Shown here one piece after another: positions 42,158 through 51,045 of a stretch of DNA of 64,000 bases. The stretch lies in contig CAWBRT010000014.1 of assembly GCA_963791145.1 (NCBI GenBank), positions 62,001 to 126,000 on the forward strand, given 5' to 3'. How positions within the stretch are numbered: position 1 is the stretch's first letter; every line of letters begins with the position of its first letter. Below the pieces are notes generated by a model, which saw only the letters and a list, made by a program, of their open reading frames with translations, searched no databases and was not told the DNA's origin. The position numbers were made by a program, and so were the translations under genes. Source of the DNA: CAWBRT01 sp963791145 (GTDB taxonomy: Bacteria; Acidobacteriota; Terriglobia; Terriglobales; Acidobacteriaceae).

Positions 42158-42919
42158 CTAGTTCAGCGCGTGACTGGCCCTCTGTTCAGGTCTGAGGTCG
42201 TAGTCGGTATACCGAATGGTGAGCGTAGCGGTGCCGCCGAGCCGGACCTTGGTTACCGACTTGTTCAATGCCGGCAGCCAGAACTCCCCATTTTTTTCGT
42301 ACTGATGCTCGATGCGGGTGTTCCTGATCCAGAAGGAAGGATTCTTCGCCGGCTCGGCATCGATCGACTCGACGGCGAAGTCCATGCCATTCACGCATAT
42401 CTCGCCGCGGAACAGGTACTTGTTGTCCTGCAACGGCTCGGCCCGCAAGAGATAACAACCGCCGTGCCGGCTGGGTTTAGTGCCCAGTAAGGTGAATTTG
42501 TAGTTGTCCGGAGTTAACGCAGTCCTGCGCTGATTGGCAGGATCGGCGCTGTCTCTCTCGCCATCAAGAAGCCTCTGCAGGACGTGGTTTTGAATCCACT
42601 TCGAACCCGACTCGGCGAGGACGTCGAACGTCTTGGTTGCCGGCGCCGAGTAATGGGCCTCTACGACCATGTTCGCCTCGCGATGTCCCGGAAAGCCACG
42701 ATAATCCAGGTTGTAAACGCGCTTGCCGTCAAAGCCTTTCAGGTCGCGAGCACGCTTGGCATTTGCCGCGACAAGCCTGGTGACGATCTCTTCGATCGTC
42801 ATCTTAGGAAGTTTGGCGGAGGCGGGCTCAACCGATTCGGACCGGGAGAAGAACGCCTTTGCCGCGAGGCCGTCCCCGAAAGCGAGGCATAAGCTGAGGC
42901 AGAGGACCGTGATGTTCAT
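42158..42919 (-). CDS. Outer-membrane lipoprotein-sorting (LolA)-like protein
   Basis: This protein of about 253 aa has a predicted signal peptide (MNITVLCLSLCLAF) if started at 42919; the frame is open to 43000, without a ribosome site. The mature part has a LolA/LolB-like pattern: MTIEEIVTRLVAAN, a long central beta-rich segment with YRGFPGHREANM and RTALTPDNYKFTLLG, and the closing RLGGTATLTIRYTDY. Similar secreted proteins are frequent in Acidobacteria genomes. It may carry hydrophobic molecules across the periplasm. The function is not established. It is convergent with ugd. Confidence 0.65.
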   Translation of the reverse strand: MNITVLCLSLCLAFGDGLAAKAFFSRSESVEPASAKLPKMTIEEIVTRLVAANAKRARDLKGFDGKRVYNLDYRGFPGHREANMVVEAHYSAPATKTFDVLAESGSKWIQNHVLQRLLDGERDSADPANQRRTALTPDNYKFTLLGTKPSRHGGCYLLRAEPLQDNKYLFRGEICVNGMDFAVESIDAEPAKNPSFWIRNTRIEHQYEKNGEFWLPALNKSVTKVRLGGTATLTIRYTDYDLRPEQRASHALN

Positions 42920-42938
42920 GTCGGCGAAGTAACGGGGG

Positions 42939-44327
42939 TTAGACATTAGGCGTTGCGTTGCTCCGTTCTCGCGCGAGGAGTCTTGTTCGCAGATCAACAT
43001 AAGCGCGGAATCCGCTTCCGCAGAGCCCGGCTGCCGCCTTCGTCAACCCGGCGCCAACCGAGCCTGGTGGCTGCGAGCAGAAGAAGGGGGCCGCCTCTTC
43101 CAGCGCGACCTTCCCGCCATTCACCGCATGGATCCGCTCGTAGAGCGAAAGGAATGAATCCGCGGCTGCCTCCAGGCTAAACGAAGCGGCCGTTGAGAGT
43201 GCACTCGCCACCTTTCGCTTCCGCAGCTCGGGATTACGAATCGCTTCCAGCACGGCCCGACTGAAAGCTGCTCCAGTGGGGGCCACGACATAGGCATTGG
43301 AATCGCGAGCGAAATCCAGAATCCCTCCGGAGTTGGGCGCGACCAGCGGCAGCCCTGAAGCCATGGCCTCCAAGGGAGCGATCCCAAAAGGTTCATTCGG
43401 ATTCGGGTGGAGGAAAATATCGCAGCTCGCCAGCAGATTCGCGAGCTCGTTGCGGTCGCCGATATAGCCCAGGAACTCGACCTTACCTGGCAAGTCCTGC
43501 TGCGCAGCGCGCTCGAGCAGCGGACGCTGATCTCCGCTGCCCGCGATCAGCAGGCGGAAGTCCTCAGGTTCGGAGTCGAGCTGCCGCATGGTTTCCAGAA
43601 GCAGCTCCAGATTCTTCTCCCGTGCAAGGCGTCCGACGTAGATCAGCAAATGACAATCGGCGCCTTTGTGAAAGCGCGCCAGCAGCTCTTGCCGGGCCCG
43701 TGGCGATCTGCGCCGCGGAGTGAATGTCGACAGCTCCACTCCCATGTGCCGAATCCAAACGCCCCGCCCGACCGGATGGCCCTGGCTGCAGCTCCTCAGC
43801 TCTTCGGCGGTCGGGGAAGATATTGCAATGTGATGATCGAAGAATGGAAAGTAAAGCCAATGCATGTACCAGCTCGAGAAAAGCCTGCCTAAGCGTCCCA
43901 TCCCCAGATAGGTTGCGACGTTTTCATCCATGCGTTCGCACGTCAGGCCCACAACCGTTGGGCGGAATTTGACGTTGCCGAGCAGGCGTTGGCGCAAGCA
44001 TCCCGCCAGATAATTCAGGTTGTACTTATCGCAGACCTCAACCAGATCCGGCTGCTCGGCCGCGAGTATCGTTTGGATTGCACTGCGTGGGTACAAATAA
44101 GCGGGCGGATAAATAATACGATAACTCGGATTCAGTGGTGCTCGCCTGGCATGGATATGATAGATGCGCGCCCAGGCGCTGTAGTCCTCGATACCGTCGT
44201 GTTCCGCCGGGACCACGAGCCGGATTTGCTGTTCTCGAAGCGTCGCGCGGTCCATGAGCGCCCGATAGAAGGTCGCGATGCCGCCGGAAGTTTCGTGCCA
44301 TGCATTGGTCAGGTGCAGGGTCTTCAT
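42939..44327 (-). CDS. Glycosyltransferase family 4 protein
   Basis: The product (about 460 aa) is a GT-B enzyme. The N-terminus MKTLHLTNAWHETSGGIATFYRALM is the typical GT4 start, and the C-terminal domain has IYVGRLAREKNLELLLE, the FLGYIGDRNELANLLASCDIFLHPNPNEPFGIAPLEAMASGLPLVA donor-binding segment (EPFGIAPLEAMA = E-x7-E). The ATG at 44327 is preferred over the open-frame start at 44438. The substrate is unknown; the donor may be UDP-glucose, UDP-glucuronate or GDP-mannose. It overlaps the preceding membrane-protein gene by four bases. Confidence 0.88.
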   Translation of the reverse strand: MKTLHLTNAWHETSGGIATFYRALMDRATLREQQIRLVVPAEHDGIEDYSAWARIYHIHARRAPLNPSYRIIYPPAYLYPRSAIQTILAAEQPDLVEVCDKYNLNYLAGCLRQRLLGNVKFRPTVVGLTCERMDENVATYLGMGRLGRLFSSWYMHWLYFPFFDHHIAISSPTAEELRSCSQGHPVGRGVWIRHMGVELSTFTPRRRSPRARQELLARFHKGADCHLLIYVGRLAREKNLELLLETMRQLDSEPEDFRLLIAGSGDQRPLLERAAQQDLPGKVEFLGYIGDRNELANLLASCDIFLHPNPNEPFGIAPLEAMASGLPLVAPNSGGILDFARDSNAYVVAPTGAAFSRAVLEAIRNPELRKRKVASALSTAASFSLEAAADSFLSLYERIHAVNGGKVALEEAAPFFCSQPPGSVGAGLTKAAAGLCGSGFRAYVDLRTRLLARERSNATPNV

Positions 44328-44896
44328 TGTTGGTTTCGGGCGCCGGCCAACGGGAACGGCCACAGGCGCACAATAAATTGCGCCAGGTTCTGAGGCGCTT
44401 CCAACACGAACGTCAGCGCCAATCCGGGCAGACTCCATAGATCCTCGGCAAATGTTTTACCTTCCTGGCCGATGAGCAGAGCGCCCCGCCTCATCACGAA
44501 CAAGTGAAACAGCGCCGACAGTCCGGTCAGGGCGGCGGAGGCGAACAGCCCGGCTCGGAATACGGCTGTGCCGAACAGCGCGTGCACGGCGAACTCCAGC
44601 AACTGAAACGAGAACGGGAAAACCAGGAACAGTAAGGTTTCCGCCATCCAAGCGGGCTGCGCCGATCGCAGCAACTGGGTAAGAGCGCCAACGATACCAG
44701 CCATGATGGAAGCGTAGCTCACTTCCACCAATACGGCCTCTAGGCTGCCGGCGCGATGAGATGGGCCAATGGCAATTAGGAAGACGGCGCCGCGAAAGAG
44801 CGCGCTCAGGACGGCCGTTTTGAAGTTCCAGTGCGGCAACGACAGTGCGCTGGGGATGCCGAACAATCGAGGCCAGAACGGCCCACACATTTGCAT
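44324..44896 (-). CDS. Polytopic membrane protein of unknown function
   Basis: This inner-membrane protein of about 190 aa has perhaps four or five hydrophobic helices (ALFRGAVFLIAIG, VEVSYASIMAGIVGALTQL, MAETLLFLVFPFSFQLLEFAVHALFG, AGLFASAALTGLSALFHLFVM). The ATG at 44896 or 44890 is the likely start; the open frame runs to 45058. A GLALTFVLEAPQNLAQFIVRLWPFPL segment precedes the C-terminus. It overlaps the glycosyltransferase by four bases (ATGA), so it probably acts with it, for example in glycolipid synthesis or export. No family is recognised. Confidence 0.6.
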   Translation of the reverse strand: MQMCGPFWPRLFGIPSALSLPHWNFKTAVLSALFRGAVFLIAIGPSHRAGSLEAVLVEVSYASIMAGIVGALTQLLRSAQPAWMAETLLFLVFPFSFQLLEFAVHALFGTAVFRAGLFASAALTGLSALFHLFVMRRGALLIGQEGKTFAEDLWSLPGLALTFVLEAPQNLAQFIVRLWPFPLAGARNQQ

Positions 44897-45188
44897 CGGG
44901 ACCGCCTTGAGTGCTGAGTTTCCGGAGTGGCATCTTTGCCCAGTATAGGATCCAACGCACCCGGTAATTGTTAAAACTGCCTCTCTCCGCGATGAAACTC
45001 TTGTGAACGAAGCGACCGACATCGGTTGCATTGTCGTGGTTGATTCCCCGCGAACCATTCACAATCCCTTGTCACTGCCGTAATTCCCTGTTCATCCCGC
45101 TACATCAGAATCGGGCGCAACCGGAGAGTTCGTGAATCGACGGCCAAAGCGAGTTTGTGATTCCGAAAACCGTACAGGGGGGTGGTAA

Positions 45189-46334
45189 TTGCGGAATAGG
45201 GTGCTGTGGCTCAGGGAGGGGCGGCAGGTTCTGCGCAGCTATCGAACCGGTGTTTCATTGCATAGCCATACGAGTCATTCACGGGAGAGCCTGGAGTTTA
45301 TGCAATGGTTTTGCGACTGTAACGGGCTCGTGCGAAGCCTGATTTCCGTGCAGGCGGAAATCGCGGCTCGCAAGGGAATCCAGGTTGATCTGCGCCGTGC
45401 GTTTTGGACGCCGCCACTGACCGCTCGACCGGCTTTCGATTGTGAGCGCGCGCAGATTGAAGAACTGGGATTGGATCCGCTGGTTTCACTAACGGACCAT
45501 GAAGACATTCAGGCCCCAATGCTGTTGAGCACCATTCCGGAGAGCCGGGGAATTCCGATCTCGCTGGAATGGACCGCTCCTTATCTCGGTTCCGCCTTCC
45601 ATCTGGGGATACACAATTTACCGGGCATGCATGCGCAACAGCTCTTTCAGGAACTGCTGGCCTGCACGGCTGAACCCAGCCGCGGCCGAGTGTGCGATCT
45701 GTTGCAGACCCTGCACTCGAGTTCTCCGGTATTAATCGTTCTCAACCACCCATTGTGGAGGCTGAGCCAAACCACCCAGCAAGTCTTCCTGGACGACCTT
45801 CAATCGTTTCTCGGCGAGTGCGGCAGCTACATTCACGGCTTCGAATTGAATGGGCTTCGCCCCCGCAAGGAGAACATGGAGGTCGTGGCACTGGCAGCGC
45901 GTTGGAAGCAGATCGTCATCTCCGGAGGCGACCGCCATGGTTGTGAGCCAAACGCTAACATCAATTTGACCAATGCTGAAACCTTTTCGGAGTGGGTCGA
46001 AGAGGTACGCCGCGACCGCTGCAGCTCGGTGTTGTTCCTGCCGCAGTACGAAGAATCGCGTTCACTGCGCCTTTATCGTATTTTTCTCGATGCCATCCGT
46101 GAATATCCGCTTCATGCCGGCGGGCTTTGCCGGTGGGACGAGCGGACCTTCCATCCTGATTCCACGGGAGCAACCAGAGCTGTCGCATCCCTCTGGAAAG
46201 AGCCGCCGAGATTCCTGCAGTTGATCCTGGCAGCAGCGATGGTCACGGAAGGAAGCTTGTTTTCCAAAGGCATCCATTCGCCGGCACCTAGGGCTGCGGC
46301 CAGATTTCCAGACGTTGCCCACGGAGCGCGATGA
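45189..46334 (+). CDS. PHP-domain metal-dependent phosphoesterase-like protein
   Basis: The 381-aa protein carries a full PHP metal-site pattern: SLHSHTSHSRE (HxH), LTDHED, LEWT, HLGIHN, VLNHPLW and GGDRHG. These resemble polymerase and histidinol-phosphatase type PHP phosphoesterases, but the linker between HxH and the next His is about 100 residues longer than usual. The start codon is TTG at 45189, preceded by GGGGGGTGG. It overlaps the next glycosyltransferase gene by four bases, so the pair functions together. In some glycan loci a PHP enzyme removes phosphate from a sugar or polyol phosphate acceptor. Confidence 0.75.
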   Translation: MRNRVLWLREGRQVLRSYRTGVSLHSHTSHSRESLEFMQWFCDCNGLVRSLISVQAEIAARKGIQVDLRRAFWTPPLTARPAFDCERAQIEELGLDPLVSLTDHEDIQAPMLLSTIPESRGIPISLEWTAPYLGSAFHLGIHNLPGMHAQQLFQELLACTAEPSRGRVCDLLQTLHSSSPVLIVLNHPLWRLSQTTQQVFLDDLQSFLGECGSYIHGFELNGLRPRKENMEVVALAARWKQIVISGGDRHGCEPNANINLTNAETFSEWVEEVRRDRCSSVLFLPQYEESRSLRLYRIFLDAIREYPLHAGGLCRWDERTFHPDSTGATRAVASLWKEPPRFLQLILAAAMVTEGSLFSKGIHSPAPRAAARFPDVAHGAR

Positions 46335-47653
46335 TGGAAAGCCCAGCACGTGTAGCTTTGTTCGCGGATTGCTTCAACGAAGTCAATGGAGTCGCCAATA
46401 CCTGCCGGCAATTCGTCGATTTTGCCGGCAGACATGGGCTGCCGTTTCTGTTGGTCTCGGCTGACGAAGAGACTGGCCTTAGCACCAACGGTTCTGTCAC
46501 TCGGCTTCGACTGAAGCGCGGGGGAGTATCGTTCCACGTGGACAAAGACTTGCGCTTCGATCTGCTGCTTATGAAGCACTACCCGCGAATTCGTGAGGCC
46601 GTTCAGAACTTTGCGCCAGACGTCGTCCATATCACCGGCCCCGGAGACGTCGGCATCGCCGGAGCCATTACCGGGTACGATCTGGGAATTCCCGTTGCCG
46701 CATCCTGGCACACGAACCTGCACGAATACGCCGCCCGCCGGTCTGCCTCCCTGCTCCCTAAACGGCTGAAAGAGAAAACGCGCCACGGCTTGCTGCAGAA
46801 AGTGGAAGACGTGAGCTTCCGGCTTACATCTTTTTACTTTCGGGTGGCGCGTTTTCATTTCGCTCCAAACCGCGAGCTGGTCGAGAGGCTGAGCACGGCC
46901 ACCGGCAGGCCGTGCTATCTGATGGAGAGAGGCGTCGATCACGAGGCATTTCATCCGCGCCATCGCACCCGTGGTGAGGATGGGAAAATCGTGATCGGCT
47001 ACGTGGGTCGGCTGACAACGGAGAAACAGGTCCGCCGCCTCGCGCAAGTTGCAGATGCGCTGCTTTTGGCAGGCTTCCACAATACGAAGATTGCCTTTGT
47101 CGGGCATGGCGGTGAGAGAGACTGGTTGGCCAAGAATGTCCGTAACGCCGAGTTCACCGGCGTGCTTCACGGCACCGAGTTGGCTACAGCTTACGCCAAC
47201 ATGGATATCTTTGCCTTTCCTTCCGACACCGACACCTTCGGCAACGTCGTGCTGGAGGCGCTGGCCTCCGGGGTACCGGCGGTAGTTACCTCCAAAGGCG
47301 GTCCTAAATTCATTGTTGAAGACGGCCGTAGCGGCCTGGTGGCTGACGACGAAGCGCAATTCACTCAAGCCGTGCTGCGACTGGCGAACGATCAGCCGTT
47401 GCGCCTGGCGATGTCGGTGCAAGCACGAGTTCGCGCCCTTCGAGCGTCCTGGAATCAGGTTTTCGCGGACGTCTACAGAGTTTACGAAGAGGAACTTAGC
47501 GCCGCTGCCCAGGGACGCACGTTGTCCACCGGAGCAAACGGCGGCGGCTCCCGGCCGGGGCTGCTTAAAATAGCCGGTAGCGCAATTGCGCGGCACGCCC
47601 GGAACAACGTTGGACGTTACCTTTCCTGTTTCACGAATTTCACGAAACTTTAA
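46331..47653 (+). CDS. Glycosyltransferase family 4 (mannosyltransferase-like)
   Basis: This protein of about 440 aa is a GT-B family 4 enzyme. The N-terminal domain begins RVALFADCFNEVNGVANTCRQF, followed by DVVHITGPGDVGIAG and SWHTNLHEYAA. The C-terminal domain has IGYVGRLTTEKQVRRLAQ and the donor motif FAFPSDTDTFGNVVLEALASGVPAVVT, which matches alpha-mannosyl- and glucosyltransferases that use NDP-sugars (MgtA-like). The C-terminal tail of about 40 residues is basic and may touch the membrane. Translation is coupled to the PHP gene by ATGA. Confidence 0.88.
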   Translation: MMESPARVALFADCFNEVNGVANTCRQFVDFAGRHGLPFLLVSADEETGLSTNGSVTRLRLKRGGVSFHVDKDLRFDLLLMKHYPRIREAVQNFAPDVVHITGPGDVGIAGAITGYDLGIPVAASWHTNLHEYAARRSASLLPKRLKEKTRHGLLQKVEDVSFRLTSFYFRVARFHFAPNRELVERLSTATGRPCYLMERGVDHEAFHPRHRTRGEDGKIVIGYVGRLTTEKQVRRLAQVADALLLAGFHNTKIAFVGHGGERDWLAKNVRNAEFTGVLHGTELATAYANMDIFAFPSDTDTFGNVVLEALASGVPAVVTSKGGPKFIVEDGRSGLVADDEAQFTQAVLRLANDQPLRLAMSVQARVRALRASWNQVFADVYRVYEEELSAAAQGRTLSTGANGGGSRPGLLKIAGSAIARHARNNVGRYLSCFTNFTKL

Positions 47654-47773
47654 CAACTGGTTCATTATGCCTGCGCTCTCCGGCGCTAGTCTTGTAGGCA
47701 TCCTCGAAGTTCTTCCCTGCTCCCCGGTTCCTCCCCCGGGGTTCTACGCCGGAGTGGACTGTTCTTCCGGATA

Positions 47774-47803
47774 CCCGGCAAGCGTGCACTCGCGCTTGCC
47801 GGG
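47774..47803. other. Hairpin in the 337-base gap before the GGDEF-EAL gene
   Basis: CCCGGCAAGCG (47774-47784) and CGCTTGCCGGG (47793-47803) form a perfect 11-bp stem with an 8-base loop. No T-run follows. A CCCCGG/CCGGGG inverted repeat lies at 47722-47741. The gap 47654-47990 has no gene. I found no c-di-GMP riboswitch pattern. Confidence 0.5.
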
Positions 47804-47990
47804 ATAAGCGGACGCCGAGCCCGAGCCCCCGGGCGTGAAGCTGAAAGCTCTCTGACGAGCTGCGGCAGGGGCGCGTTCCGGCCGGCATTGAAATCACGTG
47901 TTTTTAACCGAGATTTAACTTCTCCCTTCCTAAAAGTGCCGATATAGCCGATGCGCTGTTATTTCATAAACGGGAAGAAGCTGCTCTCTT

Positions 47991-50705
47991 ATGATCCTTC
48001 GCAAGAAATCACCACGCCCCACCCTGGCTCGGAATCGCCAGAACCTGCGTTTGCTTTACGTTGGATTGTGCACATTGCAAATGCTGGTTATGGCCGCCGG
48101 CTTAGTGGTGGCCTACCGGGTTGAAAAGACCTACTCCCGGCAAATCGAATACGAGACCGTACTCAATGGTCATCTGCGCACCGTCATTGCCATGCGCGCG
48201 CTGGCCGACAACGCCGCTCCGCCCAGTCCGGACACCCCGCACACCGAATGGAACGAGGAACGGTCGCGAGTGCAATCCGCGTCCAACCTCTTCAAAGCGC
48301 AAGCCGAAGCTTTTCTTAAAGAGATCGAATCAACCGCCGGCGCGGATTTTGGCAACTGTGGTGAGTATCTGCGATCAGTCTTAGAGCTGATGCCGCAAGT
48401 AGTCCAGGAAACCGAGCAGGCGGGCCAGACGCTGCAGGCCAAGGACGGCTTGCGCCTGCGCACCCATTTGTTTAACGCCGGCCGCACCTTCGACCGCCTG
48501 CAAAAAGCGCTCGGCAATATCAACGTTGAGATTTCCGCTATTAAGGACGAGTCGCTGGCGCAGAACTCGGTGCTGGCGCGGCGCGCGCGCAACCATCTGG
48601 TCGGGCTCTCGGTCCTGGGATTTCTCCTGGTCCTGCCGGCGACGGCCTATGCCCGCCGGATCAGCAGGGCGATCAAGGTCTTTGAAGCGAAATTGCAGGC
48701 GGAAAAGGATGCGCTGGAAAACCGGGTCGCGGAGCGCACAGGGGAGCTGAGCGGCGAGGTCGAGGAGAGACGCCGCATCGAGCGCTTCGACAGCCGCCGC
48801 AATCGCGTGCTGGAGATGGTGGCCGAAGGCGCCTCCGTCGAGCAGGTCTTGAGCGAGCTGGCGCTGACTATGGAGACTTTCTGCCAGCCGTTGTCGTGCT
48901 TCATCCTCGTGTCTCAGGGAGGGCTGCCAATCGCGCCTAGTCTTTCCCGGCACTATCTTTCCGCTCTTGAGAAATTGCTTGCCGAAGGGGACAATCCGGT
49001 ACGTCAGGCGGAGACCGGTGGCCAGGCGGTGCTCGTCGCCGATAGCGAGCGGGAGCTGGATGCTCCCGAGCTGCGCGACTTTGTCCGGGAGCACAAGATT
49101 TCGTCCTGGTGGTCGCTTCCCTTTCAAGGCAGCGATGGCAAGCTGCTCGGCACGCTTTCTCTGGTCGGCAGCGAGTCGCGCGGCCCCACGCACCAGGAAA
49201 TGCGGGTTATGTTGTCCGGCGCCCGCTTGGCAGCGCTCGCGATCACCCATGCTGATATGCAGGAAGAGCTTTTCTATCGTGCACACCACGATTCGCTGAC
49301 TAAGCTGCCCAACCGCAGTGTGTGTGACGACAGAATCAACCAAGCAATCGCGCGCGCCAGCCGGCATGCCCTGAAGGCCGCCGTGGTGTGCATCGACCTC
49401 GACGAGTTCAAGCAGATCAACGACGTGCACGGACACGAGGCAGGCGATCATCTGCTGCACACCGTTGCCGTACGGCTCCTGGCCAGGTTGCGAAGCACCG
49501 ACACGCTGGTGCGCATGGGCGGAGACGAATTTCTGGCGATACTCGACGATATCAGAGATGGTGAGGATCTGGAGAATGTTGCCGAGGCGCTGCGCACGAC
49601 CATCGCCGAGCCGGTCACGTTCGACAATACGGTGTTGCGGATTTCAGCCAGCATCGGCGGCGCCATGTACCCGGGTGACGGCAATTCGGCCCAGGAACTC
49701 AAGCAGCACGCCGATCACGCAATGTACCGCGCCAAGGAACGCGGGCGCAATACCTTCCAGATGTTCTCCGTCGAACTCAGTGAAAGACTGGCGCGGCAGC
49801 GGCAGCTCGAAGGTTACTTGCGGGAGGCGCTCGATCACGATGGTTTCGAGCTCTTCTACCAGCCACAGTACACCCTCAAACGCGAGCTGATCGGCCTGGA
49901 GGCGCTGTTGCGCTTCCACGCCCCGGAGCTGAAATCCATTTCGCCGGCCGAGTTCATTCCCGTGGCTGAGCAGACCGGGCTCATTCTCGCCATCGGCGAC
50001 TGGGTTATCCGGAAGGTATGCCGGCAGGGCCGGGAATGGCTGGAGGGCGGCCTCGCCCCGGTCCGTATCTCGGTCAACATTTCGGCGCTTGAGCTGACGC
50101 AGGACCGCTTCGCCGAGCGGATCGCCGACGCTATCCAAAGCAGCGGTTTCGACGCGAAGCATCTCCAGATCGAGGTCACTGAGACCGCGGTTATGAGCAA
50201 CATGGATGACGCTACCCGTCATCTCCGCAAGCTGGAACAGCTGGGTGTTGCCGTTTCGGTGGACGACTTCGGCACTGGGCATTCTTCGCTAAGTTATCTT
50301 CACCGGTTGCCGATTGATTCCATCAAGGTCGATCGCTCCTTCGTGCGGCAGATCACGCAGAGCGAGGAGAGCGAAGCCATCGTGCGCGCCATAGTGGCCA
50401 TGGCCAACAGCCTGAACTTGCAGGTGATCGCCGAAGGCGTCGAAACCGAGGATCAGTTGTCCGCCGTAGCCAAAGTGGGCTGCCACTTTATCCAAGGCTA
50501 CTTGTTCTCCCGGCCGCTCAGTTCCGAGGCAATTCCAGCAGTTTTAAGGCTGGGTGTACACCAGCAAGCGCAAAGGATTGAAGACTTGGGCCTACATGAA
50601 GAGACAGGGCCACCCTCTACGGCCTCGCTAAGCCCGAAGCTCCTTGTGTCCCCGTTGCCGAAAGCAATCAGTGCTGAAAACGAATCAGTGCAACACGCGC
50701 CTTAA
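47991..50705 (+). CDS. GGDEF-EAL sensor protein (c-di-GMP turnover)
   Basis: This 904-aa inner-membrane protein has an N-terminal helix (about 20-42), a periplasmic four-helix-like sensor (43-195), a second helix (200-220) and a coiled coil. A GAF-like domain (about 285-430) follows, then a GGDEF domain with RMGGDEFLAIL and an EAL domain with EALLRF, EVTETAVM, DDFGTGHSSLSYL, KVDRSFV and AEGVETEDQL. All catalytic residues look intact, so it may both make and break c-di-GMP, switched by a periplasmic signal. The downstream region has a 10-bp hairpin. In this context it probably controls exopolysaccharide made by the neighbouring glycosyltransferases. Confidence 0.92.
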   Translation: MILRKKSPRPTLARNRQNLRLLYVGLCTLQMLVMAAGLVVAYRVEKTYSRQIEYETVLNGHLRTVIAMRALADNAAPPSPDTPHTEWNEERSRVQSASNLFKAQAEAFLKEIESTAGADFGNCGEYLRSVLELMPQVVQETEQAGQTLQAKDGLRLRTHLFNAGRTFDRLQKALGNINVEISAIKDESLAQNSVLARRARNHLVGLSVLGFLLVLPATAYARRISRAIKVFEAKLQAEKDALENRVAERTGELSGEVEERRRIERFDSRRNRVLEMVAEGASVEQVLSELALTMETFCQPLSCFILVSQGGLPIAPSLSRHYLSALEKLLAEGDNPVRQAETGGQAVLVADSERELDAPELRDFVREHKISSWWSLPFQGSDGKLLGTLSLVGSESRGPTHQEMRVMLSGARLAALAITHADMQEELFYRAHHDSLTKLPNRSVCDDRINQAIARASRHALKAAVVCIDLDEFKQINDVHGHEAGDHLLHTVAVRLLARLRSTDTLVRMGGDEFLAILDDIRDGEDLENVAEALRTTIAEPVTFDNTVLRISASIGGAMYPGDGNSAQELKQHADHAMYRAKERGRNTFQMFSVELSERLARQRQLEGYLREALDHDGFELFYQPQYTLKRELIGLEALLRFHAPELKSISPAEFIPVAEQTGLILAIGDWVIRKVCRQGREWLEGGLAPVRISVNISALELTQDRFAERIADAIQSSGFDAKHLQIEVTETAVMSNMDDATRHLRKLEQLGVAVSVDDFGTGHSSLSYLHRLPIDSIKVDRSFVRQITQSEESEAIVRAIVAMANSLNLQVIAEGVETEDQLSAVAKVGCHFIQGYLFSRPLSSEAIPAVLRLGVHQQAQRIEDLGLHEETGPPSTASLSPKLLVSPLPKAISAENESVQHAP

Positions 50706-50749
50706 GCCGGGGGACGTGAAGTGGAAGTCGTGCATTTGTGTTGAAAGCC

Positions 50750-50785
50750 ACGAGAAGCTCCATCGCCTTTCCGGCAGCTTCTCGT
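50750..50785 (+). terminator. Hairpin after the GGDEF-EAL gene
   Basis: ACGAGAAGCT (50750-50759) and AGCTTCTCGT (50776-50785) form a perfect 10-bp stem. It lies about 45 bases after the stop. AAAAAG follows rather than T, so termination efficiency is doubtful. Confidence 0.45.
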
Positions 50786-50805
50786 AAAAAGAATGTGACC
50801 CCGTT

Positions 50806-51045
50806 TTAGGACGGCGGTATCTGGGAGCGGCAGTGGGCATATTCGTTGACCAACCTCTCGTAATTACTGGAGATCAGAGGAGAGGAGATAATGAAATAGG
50901 CACTCGCCCGGTTGCACGCAACGGGGATGTTCCACACGACCGCTACCCGCAATAACGCTTTTGTGTCCGGGTCGTGCGGCAAAGCTTGGAGGGGATCCCT
51001 GAAGAAGATCACGAAATCGATTTCTCCACCGGAGACGCCCCAGCC
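50806..51045 (-). pseudogene. C-terminal remnant of methylglyoxal synthase
   Basis: The minus-strand frame, bounded upstream by the phnM stop, reads GGEIDFVIFFRDPLQALPHDPDTKALLRVAVVWNIPVACNRASAYFIISSPL. This matches the C-terminal half of MgsA (IDxxIFFxDPLxAxPHDPDxKALLRxxxxxNIPxAxNxATAxFII) very closely, including the catalytic PHDPD. The N-terminal half, with the phosphate-binding Lys-Thr loop, is absent. About 79 residues remain, so it is a relic. It directly abuts the phnM stop, suggesting that the phn operon was inserted at or recombined with an mgsA gene. Confidence 0.8.

Noticed and set aside
47654..47990. Possible c-di-GMP riboswitch before the GGDEF-EAL gene
   Set aside because: No conserved c-di-GMP riboswitch core was found, only simple hairpins.
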